Positions 1 through 5,724 of a stretch of DNA of 5,944 nt are shown one piece after another; position 1 is the stretch's first letter; every line of letters begins with the position of its first letter. The DNA comes from JBCBZH01 sp039815415 (GTDB lineage: Bacteria; Bacteroidota; Rhodothermia; Rhodothermales; Rubricoccaceae), in contig JBCBZH010000268.1 in the NCBI GenBank assembly GCA_039815415.1, positions 1 to 5,944 of the forward strand. The letters are read 5' to 3'. Under the pieces are notes generated by a model. The model had not been told where the DNA came from and did not search any database. It was given only the letters and a program-made list of their open reading frames with translations. The position numbers and the translations under genes are program-made.

Positions 1-98
1 CACTCTTCCTCACACAGTGAGAGTGGCGCTCTCGACGACGACGCCACTTTCCTTCGACCTCACTAGCTTCTCCTTGTTGTAGTCTCTCTTTGTGCTAG
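1..98. other. Unassigned left end, not continuous with the adaptor frame
   Basis: No frame here reads as a periplasmic adaptor. The frame of the downstream adaptor fragment has stops at 18-20 and 96-98, and the frame that would give Phe-Val-Leu-Glu at 89-100 has a stop at 80-82. The stretch 48-96 is unusually rich in pyrimidines and looks less GC-rich than the rest. Bases 19-28 can pair with 42-51 (ten pairs, one G-T, 13-base loop). It may be sequence from another source joined on, an error-rich contig end, or true upstream DNA of a decayed adaptor gene. I cannot decide between these. Confidence 0.4.
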
Positions 99-257
99 AA
101 CCACTCCGATGGCTCCACGGCCCACAAGCGCGACGTCCAGCTTGGGCGCCAGAACCCGCAGCACTTCGAAGTCACCGGCGGGCTGGCGGATGGCGACCGT
201 GTCATCACCTCGTCCTACGCCGCCTTCGGTGACGCCGACGTCCTGATCCTCGAATAG
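99..257 (+). CDS. C-terminal fragment of MacA/HlyD-type periplasmic adaptor
   Basis: Fifty-two codons ending in TAG at 255-257 encode the last part of a membrane-fusion (periplasmic adaptor) protein. The recognisable pieces are KRDVQLGRQNP, then GGLADGDRVITSSY, then FGDADVLILE at the very end. These form the membrane-proximal beta domain in adaptors paired with MacB-like ABC permeases; LGRQNP, GD.VI.SSY and FGDAD are typical of that subgroup. The adaptor would sit in the periplasm, anchored to the inner membrane, and link the permease to an outer-membrane channel. Its position just ahead of the ATPase gene fits this. The fragment lacks its start, its hairpin and its lipoyl domain: the frame closes at a TAG at 96-98. 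Dropping one base near 98-101 would join it to a Phe-Val-Leu reading at 89-97 that suits the family, but a stop at 80-82 then blocks it. So it is either cut by a join or frameshifted. Confidence 0.8.
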   Translation, partial: NHSDGSTAHKRDVQLGRQNPQHFEVTGGLADGDRVITSSYAAFGDADVLILE

Positions 258-279
258 CGATTCCCTCTGACCCGGCGCT

Positions 280-295
280 GGTCTTCGCCAGCTCG
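280..295 (+). repeat. 16-base repeat, copy 1, upstream of the ATPase gene
   Basis: GGTCTTCGCCAGCTCG occurs here and again at 4362-4377. In both places it ends exactly 27 bases before an ATG (323 and 4405). Here it lies in the 65-base gap between the adaptor stop and the ATPase start. It also sits in a small hairpin in this copy only (277-281 pairing with 288-292). The equal spacing suggests a shared leader or regulatory element; its function is unknown. Confidence 0.5.
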
Positions 296-322
296 GCCGC
301 TTCACACTCTGCACCTAGCCTC

Positions 323-1075
323 ATGAGCCAGCCCACCATTCACACCCACGACCTCCGCAAGGTCTACGCCACCGACGAGGTGGAGACGACGGCCCTCAAT
401 GGCGTCTCGATCTCCATCGGAAGCGGCGAGTTCGTCGCCATCATGGGACCGTCCGGCTGCGGCAAGTCTACGTTGCTGAACCTGCTCGGGTTGTTGGACC
501 AGCCCACCACGGGGTCATACAAGCTCGCGGGCCAGGAGGCCGCCGGGCTGGCCGAGCGCAAGCGCGCCGAGATGCGCCGGGGCACCATCGGGTTTGTGTT
601 CCAGAGCTTCAACCTGATTGACGACCTGACGGTCTACGAGAACGTGGAGCTGCCGCTGCTCTACCTGAAGGCCTCGAAGGAGGAGCGCAAGGCGCGCACC
701 GAGGCGGCGCTCGACCGCGTGGGCATGGCGCATCGTCGCGACCACTTCCCGCAGCAGCTCTCGGGTGGTCAGCAGCAGCGCGTGGCGGTTGCCCGCGCCG
801 TCGTCGCCGGTCCACAGCTTCTCCTGGCCGACGAGCCGACAGGCAACCTGGACTCCAAGAACGGCCAGGCGGTGATGGACCTGCTCGCCGAGCTGAACGC
901 CGCCGGGACCACCATCGTGATGGTGACCCACTCCGCCGCTGACGCCGAGTACGCCCAGCGCATCGTCAACCTGTTCGACGGCCGCGTGGTGAGCGAGCAC
1001 GCGCTGGCGCATGAGTACCACCTCCCCGACCCCGGCGCGAAGGGCGCCACTCCAGAGCCCGAGTCCGCCGCGTGA
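323..1075 (+). CDS. ABC exporter ATP-binding protein, MacB/LolD type
   Basis: A complete 250-residue nucleotide-binding protein, the usual length for a stand-alone MacB/LolD/FtsE-like ATPase. Motifs in order: Walker A GPSGCGKST at 42-50, Q-loop glutamine 94 in FVFQSFNL, signature LSGGQQQR at 146-153, Walker B LLLADEPTG at 166-174, D-loop NLD at 175-177, and switch histidine 203 in VMVTH. All catalytic positions are intact. It would bind the cytoplasmic side of the permease and power a mechanotransmission cycle through the adaptor. The last 20 or so residues are Pro/Ala/Glu-rich and are not part of the fold. The ATG at 323 is chosen because it puts the family's typical N-terminal strand (HTHDLRKVY) close to the start; no Shine-Dalgarno is visible. 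The gene follows the adaptor by 65 bases. LolD-like lipoprotein release is a less likely role, given the adaptor partner. Confidence 0.95.
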   Translation: MSQPTIHTHDLRKVYATDEVETTALNGVSISIGSGEFVAIMGPSGCGKSTLLNLLGLLDQPTTGSYKLAGQEAAGLAERKRAEMRRGTIGFVFQSFNLIDDLTVYENVELPLLYLKASKEERKARTEAALDRVGMAHRRDHFPQQLSGGQQQRVAVARAVVAGPQLLLADEPTGNLDSKNGQAVMDLLAELNAAGTTIVMVTHSAADAEYAQRIVNLFDGRVVSEHALAHEYHLPDPGAKGATPEPESAA

Positions 1076-1100
1076 CTCCACTCGCCATTTCGATCCTCAC

Positions 1101-1796
1101 ATGACTCCCGCACCCATGTTCTCGCGTCTTCGCCAGCTCGTTCTTTCGGTCCTCCTCACCGTCGCGCTGGCGACCGGCGCCACCGCCCAGGCTGATTCGG
1201 TCGTCGTCGTTACCTACGGCTCCGAAGGCTTCGTTCTCCAAGCTCCCGATGATGTGCCGGTTGGAGAGGGAAAGGCTGTCATGCTCCGCCGGATGGAAGG
1301 CAACGGCTGGGCGATGACGACGCTCAAGCCCGGCGATATACCCTCCGAAGTCGCGGAGACCATGCGGCCCACGTACGCCCGCGTATCTGACGATGCCTTC
1401 CCGCGAGCTCATCGCAGCCGCGGATCCCAGGAGGCGGCCTTTTCCATTGCGCGTGACTCTCGGGGGCAGGCTCTCGCACGGATGCCGCGCCTTTCGTCCG
1501 AACTCGTCAATGTCTTCGAGTTCGAGGCACAACGGTCCGTTCTGTTCGAGGTTACTGCGGAGTACAACCTCAGTGAAATGGACGACGAGCTGGTGAATCA
1601 GCTCGTGGAGAACAGGGACCTTCGCCGCCTTGAAGTCTCTGATAGCGGTGGACACGGAGCCCTGGATGCGCGATTTGCCTTCGACAGTGTAGAGGAGTGG
1701 ACAGCGTGGAAAACCGCGCCAGAGACGGAAGCCATGCTTGACGCACTCCAGGAGGCAACGAGGCAGATGAAGACGCGCATGGAAGTTCGGCAGTAG
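1101..1796 (+). CDS. Secreted hypothetical protein inside the exporter operon
   Basis: A 231-residue protein (226 if the start is ATG 1116) that I do not recognise. It begins with a clear Sec signal peptide: arginines 9 and 11, a hydrophobic run VLSVLLTVALATG, and a likely signal peptidase I site after ATAQ at residue 30. There is no lipobox cysteine, so it is expected to be free in the periplasm or exported. The mature part has beta-rich stretches (DSVVVVTYG at 32-40; SVLFEVTAEYNL at 146-157) and a C-terminal helix with EEWTAWKTAPETEAMLDAL at 198-216, ending TRMEVRQ. That tail resembles the end of ferredoxin-like alpha/beta folds, but this is only an impression. Codons ending in T or A look more frequent than in the flanking ABC genes. 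It starts 25 bases after the ATPase stop and ends 47 bases before the permease, so it is probably co-transcribed. It could be a substrate, a periplasmic accessory, or an unrelated passenger. Confidence 0.8.
   Translation: MTPAPMFSRLRQLVLSVLLTVALATGATAQADSVVVVTYGSEGFVLQAPDDVPVGEGKAVMLRRMEGNGWAMTTLKPGDIPSEVAETMRPTYARVSDDAFPRAHRSRGSQEAAFSIARDSRGQALARMPRLSSELVNVFEFEAQRSVLFEVTAEYNLSEMDDELVNQLVENRDLRRLEVSDSGGHGALDARFAFDSVEEWTAWKTAPETEAMLDALQEATRQMKTRMEVRQ
1126..1140 (+). repeat. 15-base copy of the same repeat, inside a signal-peptide coding region
   Basis: GTCTTCGCCAGCTCG recurs here, 15 of the 16 bases found at 280-295 and 4362-4377. Here it is inside the secreted protein gene and encodes part of SRLRQLV at the signal-peptide N-region. 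No start codon lies 27 bases downstream, so this copy may be chance: CGCCAGCTCG alone is common in this GC-rich DNA. Confidence 0.35.
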
Positions 1797-1833
1797 CTGT
1801 CGCGTCTGGTCCGACGGTCCCACTCACCAGCTT

Positions 1834-1837
1834 GAGG
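1834..1837 (+). promoter_or_regulatory. Shine-Dalgarno-like GAGG deciding the permease start
   Basis: GAGG lies six bases before ATG 1844. It supports ATG 1844 over the in-frame TTG at 1832, which would add only four residues (fMet-Arg-Gln-Pro) that the family does not have. It is the only clear ribosome-binding site among the genes here. Confidence 0.5.
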
Positions 1838-1843
1838 CAACCA

Positions 1844-4255
1844 ATGCTGCGTCATTATCTCCGCACCGCTCTCCGTGGGGTCCGGCGAGAGAAGTTCTAC
1901 ACGGGTCTCAACATCGCAGGGCTGGCCGTCGGGCTGGCCTGCTGTGTGTTGATCCTCCTCTACGTCCGCGACGAGACCAGCTACGACCGGTTTTTCGAGG
2001 AGGCCGACCGCATCGTCCGCATCTCGGAGGACTATGCTTCCGAGACCGGCGTCTCGCATCTCGCCACGACGCCAGTGCCCATCGCGCCGATTCTGGCTGA
2101 GGCTCGCACAGACATCGAGCACGTCACCCGGCTGCTCCTGTCCGAGTCCCTCGTCAGCTCGACGCCCGATCAGGCGTTCATGGAGAGTGGGTTCGCCTAC
2201 GCCGACTCTGCGTTCTTCGAGGTGTTTCCGTTCGCGTTCGAGGTCGGGGATGCCGAGACGGCGCTCCAGGCTCCGATGTCCGTGGTGCTGACCGCGTCCG
2301 TGGCCGAGCGGCACTTCGGAGATGCACCGCCCATTGGCCAGACCCTGTCGATCCGAAACGAAGAAGGGGTGTTCGACTTCGAGGTCACGGGGATCATGGA
2401 AGACGTTCCGGCCAACAGCCACCTGGCCGTTGACGTGCTGGCGTCCATGTCATCGCTCGAGTCGATGGACCCTCAGTTCGAGAACTGGTGGTATCCGCGG
2501 GTCTACACCTATGCCCGCCTCGTGCCTGGGGCGAACCCCGAGGCGCTCCAGACCGAGCTGGCGGATCTGATCGCCGGCGTGCCTACCGACTATCGCTACA
2601 GCGATGCTCCGCCTGCGTTCACGGTGCAGCGCGTGCGGGACATCCACCTGCATTCGCAGCGCGAAGCAGAGATGGTTCCCAACAGCAACGCGGCCTATGT
2701 CACCCTGTTCACGCTGATCGCCTTCGGCGTGCTTGCCATCGCGTGCGTCAACTTCATGAACCTCGCGACCGCCCGCGCGGTGCGCAGATCGCGCGAGGTC
2801 GGGATGCGGAAGGCCATCGGAGCTGCACGTCGCCAGCTCATTGTGCAGTTCCTCGCCGAGTCGGTTGCGATTGCCGCGCTGGCCGCCGTCCTCGCGCTCG
2901 GCCTCGTCGCGCTGGTGTTGCCCTCGTTCAACGCCGTGGCAGGCAAGGACCTCGGATTTGCCTTTGGAGGCTCCGAACTGGGAGTGCTGATCGCGCTGGT
3001 GATCGGGACAGGCCTCATCGCAGGGAGTTATCCGGCCCTCATTCTCTCCGGCTTCCAGCCGGTCCGGTCGCTTCGAGGGACCGTGTCTGCCGGTCGACCT
3101 GTGGACGTGCTGCTCCGCAAGGGTCTCACAACGGTCCAGTTCGCGCTCTCGATGGCCCTCATTGTGGGATCACTAGCGGTCTATCGCCAGCTCGATCTGC
3201 TCCGCGAGGACCGGCTCGGGTTCGACAAAGAGCATGTGGTCACCGTGCGGCTCCGCGACCGGGACGATCAGTTCAATCACGAAGCTCTCGAGACGGCCTG
3301 GTCGGGTCTGCCTGGAGTCCAGGCCGTGTCCGCGTCCTCAGGCGTGCCAGGGATGGAGGAGGGCACGCACACGTTTGAGGTCTTTGCCCGAGACGCGTCG
3401 GTGGACAGCCTGCGGATGCAGGTACTCACCGTCGGGTACGACTATGCCGAGACGCTTGGACTCGAGCTGGTGGCCGGGCGCGACTTCGACCGGGACTACC
3501 CTGGAGACCTGGACGGCGCATTCGTACTCAACGAGGCCGCGGCGCGGACGCTAGGGTGGGAGACGCCGGTGGGTGAGCAGCTCTCGCTTCGGTATCACCT
3601 CGGGGGAGACCAGATCAAGACGGGCGATGTCATCGGGGTCATTCGGGACTTTCAGTACCACGCCCTCCGGGAGGCTCCTGAGCCTACGCTGTTGCACCTC
3701 TTGCCGGGCACGTACTACAACGATGTGATCTCGGCGCGGCTGGCGCCTGGAAACCCTCAGGCCGCGCTAACCGCCATGGGAGACGCATGGGCGGAGTTCA
3801 ACCCGGACCGCCCCTTCGAGTTTGCCTTCCTCGATGACCAGTTCGACGCTTTGTATCGCGCGGAGGCACGTCTGGGCGTGCTCACGATGGGATTCACCAT
3901 TCTCGCGGTCGGGATCGCGTGTTTAGGGCTCCTCGGGCTGGCGGCGCATTCTGCCGAACGGCGGCGCAAGGAAGTGGGTGTGCGAAAGGTCCTCGGCGCC
4001 TCCACGCCGGGTCTGGTCCGCCTGCTCGTGTCCGAGTTCATGCGCCCGGTCGGGCTCGCGGCGGCCCTGGCGGTTCCGTTGGCCTATCTGATCCTGGACC
4101 GATGGCTGGATGGCTTCGCGGAGCGCGTCTCGCTCGGCCCGGACCTGTTCGCGCTGGCGATTGGCCTCGGCGGACTGATCGCCGTGAGCACGGTGGGTCT
4201 CCATGCAATCCGGTCGGCCACCTCGGACCCGATCCGTGCCCTCCGCTCGGACTGA
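1844..4255 (+). CDS. ABC exporter permease, MacB-like with two FtsX modules
   Basis: A complete 803-residue inner-membrane permease. Order of parts: N-terminal amphipathic start MLRHYLRTALR; first membrane helix about 21-42; a large periplasmic MacB core domain to about 280; helices from about 284 (AYVTLFTLIAFGVLAIACVN), followed by the cytoplasmic coupling motif REVGMRKAIGA at 317-327; two more helices; the GF.PV.SLRG segment near 403-412; a fifth helix about 427-448; a second periplasmic domain of about 230 residues; then the last FtsX module with helix about 677-701, coupling motif KEVGVRKVLGA at 709-719, and two final helices, ending PIRALRSD. This is the eight-helix, double-FtsX layout common in Bacteroidota and relatives, unlike the four-helix E. 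coli MacB. It carries no ATPase domain, so it needs the separate ATPase encoded upstream. Macrolide export should not be assumed. Start chosen at ATG 1844 on the GAGG site and family alignment. Confidence 0.93.
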   Translation: MLRHYLRTALRGVRREKFYTGLNIAGLAVGLACCVLILLYVRDETSYDRFFEEADRIVRISEDYASETGVSHLATTPVPIAPILAEARTDIEHVTRLLLSESLVSSTPDQAFMESGFAYADSAFFEVFPFAFEVGDAETALQAPMSVVLTASVAERHFGDAPPIGQTLSIRNEEGVFDFEVTGIMEDVPANSHLAVDVLASMSSLESMDPQFENWWYPRVYTYARLVPGANPEALQTELADLIAGVPTDYRYSDAPPAFTVQRVRDIHLHSQREAEMVPNSNAAYVTLFTLIAFGVLAIACVNFMNLATARAVRRSREVGMRKAIGAARRQLIVQFLAESVAIAALAAVLALGLVALVLPSFNAVAGKDLGFAFGGSELGVLIALVIGTGLIAGSYPALILSGFQPVRSLRGTVSAGRPVDVLLRKGLTTVQFALSMALIVGSLAVYRQLDLLREDRLGFDKEHVVTVRLRDRDDQFNHEALETAWSGLPGVQAVSASSGVPGMEEGTHTFEVFARDASVDSLRMQVLTVGYDYAETLGLELVAGRDFDRDYPGDLDGAFVLNEAAARTLGWETPVGEQLSLRYHLGGDQIKTGDVIGVIRDFQYHALREAPEPTLLHLLPGTYYNDVISARLAPGNPQAALTAMGDAWAEFNPDRPFEFAFLDDQFDALYRAEARLGVLTMGFTILAVGIACLGLLGLAAHSAERRRKEVGVRKVLGASTPGLVRLLVSEFMRPVGLAAALAVPLAYLILDRWLDGFAERVSLGPDLFALAIGLGGLIAVSTVGLHAIRSATSDPIRALRSD

Positions 4256-4276
4256 GCGCCATCCGCCAGCGCGACC

Positions 4277-4314
4277 TGTGCGCGAGCGCGCGCCGGGTGT
4301 GCGCCAGCGCACAC
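4277..4314. repeat. Tandem near-palindromic 15-mers, 21 bases apart
   Basis: TGTGCGCGAGCGCGC at 4277-4291 and TGTGCGCCAGCGCAC at 4298-4312 agree at 13 of 15 positions and start 21 bases apart, about two helical turns. The second sits in a perfect inverted repeat, GTGTGCGC-CA-GCGCACAC at 4297-4314. A further direct repeat CGCCAGCGC is at 4264-4272 and 4302-4310. Arms and spacing suit paired sites for a dimeric repressor or activator, or an RNA hairpin at the end of the first permease message. Confidence 0.4.
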
Positions 4315-4361
4315 GCCATATGCCACGATGAGTCCTGGGCGAGGTTTTTAACACTCGGCAG

Positions 4362-4377
4362 GGTCTTCGCCAGCTCG
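4362..4377 (+). repeat. 16-base repeat, copy 2, upstream of the second permease
   Basis: An exact match to 280-295, again with 27 bases between its end and the start codon. The 27-base spacers share little except the final CCTC before ATG. The hairpin possible at copy 1 is not conserved here, so any function would lie in the primary sequence rather than the fold. Confidence 0.5.
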
Positions 4378-4404
4378 AAGGATGTCTCCCGCGTACGGAT
4401 CCTC

Positions 4405-5724
4405 ATGCTCAAGAGTCACCTCCTCACCGCCGTCCGATCCTTCCGCCGCCAGCCCAGCTACACGGCGCTCAACCTCGTCGGGCTGACGGTGGGGTTTGCC
4501 GCGGCCTTCCTGATTCTTCTGGCCGTGCAGGACGAGCTTCGGACGGACCAGATGCACTCGGACGACCTGTACTCGGTGCTCCGCAACGCGTCTTTCGATC
4601 AGGGCGTAACGATCCAGACGTGGCCGGTGGCGCCGCAGCCGCTTGCCGAGGTGATGCGCACGGAGTACCCGGAGGTCGAGAACGCCGCGATGCTGCGCTT
4701 CGAGGGGGAGCAGGTGCTGGCCGCAGGGGATCAGAAGCTCTGGTCCGAAGGCTACTGGGCTGACGAACCCTTCTTCGAGATGCTGAGCTTCCCGCTGCTG
4801 GCAGGAGACCCTGCCAGCGTCCTCGATGCTCCGGACGGCATTGTGCTAACCGAGGGCCTGATGCTCAAGCTGTTCGGCGCCAGCTCGACGCCCATGTCTG
4901 TGATGGGACAGACCCTTCGGTTCAACGACGCCACAGTTCGCGTCACGGGCATCGCAGAAGACCTGCCAACCACTTCGTCGCTTGAGTTCGAGTGGATCAT
5001 GCCTGCGGCGGAGTTCTACGCACGCAACGAGTGGGTGACGAGCTGGGAGAACAACGCCATGTCGCTCTTCGTGACGCTGCGCGAGGACGCGGATATCGAC
5101 GCGCTTAACCAGAAGATGAGCGATGTCCTCGTGGAGCGAGGCAACATCGAGTACTCAACGGCTTTCGTGCAGCGCTTCTCCGAACGCTATCTCCGCAGCG
5201 ATTACGAGAATGGCGTGCTGGTGGGGGGGCGCATCGAGACCGTCCGCACGTTTGCCATCATTGCGATGCTGCTGCTCGCGCTGGCGGGCATCAACTTCAC
5301 CAACCTCGCGACGGCTCGTGCCTCCCGGCGAGCTGAGGAAATCGGGGTGCGGAAGACGATGGGTGCGACGCGTGGGCGCCTCATGTCGCAGTTCCTGAGT
5401 GAGTCGATAGTGATGGCCTTGGTTGCATTAGGAATGGCTCTGATCTTCGTTCTGGTGTTGTCCGGGACGTTCGGGGCACTGTTCGAGAAAGACCTGTCCA
5501 TCGGAGCCCTTCCAGGGTGGGTATGGGGGGCATTCCTGGGCATCGCTGTGGTCGTTGGCCTGTGCGCGGGGCTCTATCCGGCGGTCGTGCTCGCGCGCTT
5601 CAACCCGGCCAGCGTGCTACGCGGTGGAAGAAAAGGCGGGATGGCGCTCCGACGCGGGCTGGTGGTGTTTCAGTTTGCCGCATCGGTGGTGCTGATCGTC
5701 GGCACGCTGACGGTGGCAGGGTAA
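4405..5724 (+). CDS. Second MacB-like permease, N-terminal half, cut at a chimeric join
   Basis: This encodes 439 residues with the same plan as the permease just upstream: start MLKSHLLTAVRSFRR, first helix about 19-42, periplasmic MacB core domain to about 275, helix about 281-299, coupling motif EEIGVRKTMGA at 311-321, helices about 331-353 and 371-395, the RFNPASVLRGG segment at 398-408, and a fifth helix from about 418. It then ends abruptly at SVVLIVGTLTVAG. The family continues with a short linker, a second periplasmic domain and a second FtsX module, so roughly 360 residues are missing. The last one or two codons and the TAA at 5722-5724 are read from the foreign BamD-coding DNA. The first permease matches it closely in layout but not in detail, so they are diverged tandem paralogues. 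ATG 4405 is preferred because it gives the family's usual start; the frame is open further upstream only by chance. Confidence 0.85.
   Translation: MLKSHLLTAVRSFRRQPSYTALNLVGLTVGFAAAFLILLAVQDELRTDQMHSDDLYSVLRNASFDQGVTIQTWPVAPQPLAEVMRTEYPEVENAAMLRFEGEQVLAAGDQKLWSEGYWADEPFFEMLSFPLLAGDPASVLDAPDGIVLTEGLMLKLFGASSTPMSVMGQTLRFNDATVRVTGIAEDLPTTSSLEFEWIMPAAEFYARNEWVTSWENNAMSLFVTLREDADIDALNQKMSDVLVERGNIEYSTAFVQRFSERYLRSDYENGVLVGGRIETVRTFAIIAMLLLALAGINFTNLATARASRRAEEIGVRKTMGATRGRLMSQFLSESIVMALVALGMALIFVLVLSGTFGALFEKDLSIGALPGWVWGAFLGIAVVVGLCAGLYPAVVLARFNPASVLRGGRKGGMALRRGLVVFQFAASVVLIVGTLTVAG
5715..5721. other. Chimeric junction between unrelated genomes
   Basis: On the + strand, permease homology runs to the Val or Ala of GTLTVA (5713-5718). 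On the - strand, BamD homology runs to FYP or FYPA (down to 5718 or 5715). The two meet with at most a few shared bases, and both genes are broken in mid domain. An in-genome insertion would normally leave one partner intact or show mobile-element ends; neither is seen. Confidence 0.75.

Larger units (their letters stand above)
4256..4404. promoter_or_regulatory. 149-base intergenic region between the permeases, possible second promoter
   Basis: This is the longest gap in the operon. It holds a GC-rich repeat cluster (4264-4314), then the only A/T-rich patch (GTTTTTAAC at 4344-4352), then the 16-base repeat (4362-4377), and it ends CCTC directly before ATG 4405. The palindrome at 4297-4314 is not followed by a T-run, so it does not look like an intrinsic terminator. 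A promoter for the second permease in the A/T patch is plausible by position only; no clear -35/-10 or Bacteroidota-type TTG/TAnnTTTG pair can be read. Confidence 0.3.

Noticed and set aside
966..1823. Minus-strand open frame of 285 codons opposite the secreted protein gene
   Set aside because: No recognisable domain. The + strand has a clear signal peptide, sensible operon spacing and better codon choice; long antisense frames are common in GC-rich DNA.
1598..2422. Minus-strand open frame of 274 codons opposite the secreted protein end and permease 1
   Set aside because: It lies mostly opposite the well-supported permease and its translation is low-complexity and rich in His/Arg/Gly, typical of a shadow frame.
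2488..3378. + strand open frame of 296 codons overlapping permease 1
   Set aside because: An out-of-frame shadow of the permease, with an Arg/Ala/Gly-rich translation and no domain.
4297..4314. Intrinsic terminator after permease 1
   Set aside because: The inverted repeat is strong but is followed by GCCATATGCC rather than a T-run.
3919..4404. Upstream extension of the second permease frame into the permease 1 gene
   Set aside because: The extra residues are an out-of-frame reading of permease 1 and the GC-rich spacer; family members start at the MLKSHLL methionine (4405).
5223..5229. Run of seven G in the second permease as a phase-variation or frameshift site
   Set aside because: The frame is intact through it (VLVGGRIETVRTF suits the family), and a single 7-G run in GC-rich DNA is unremarkable.
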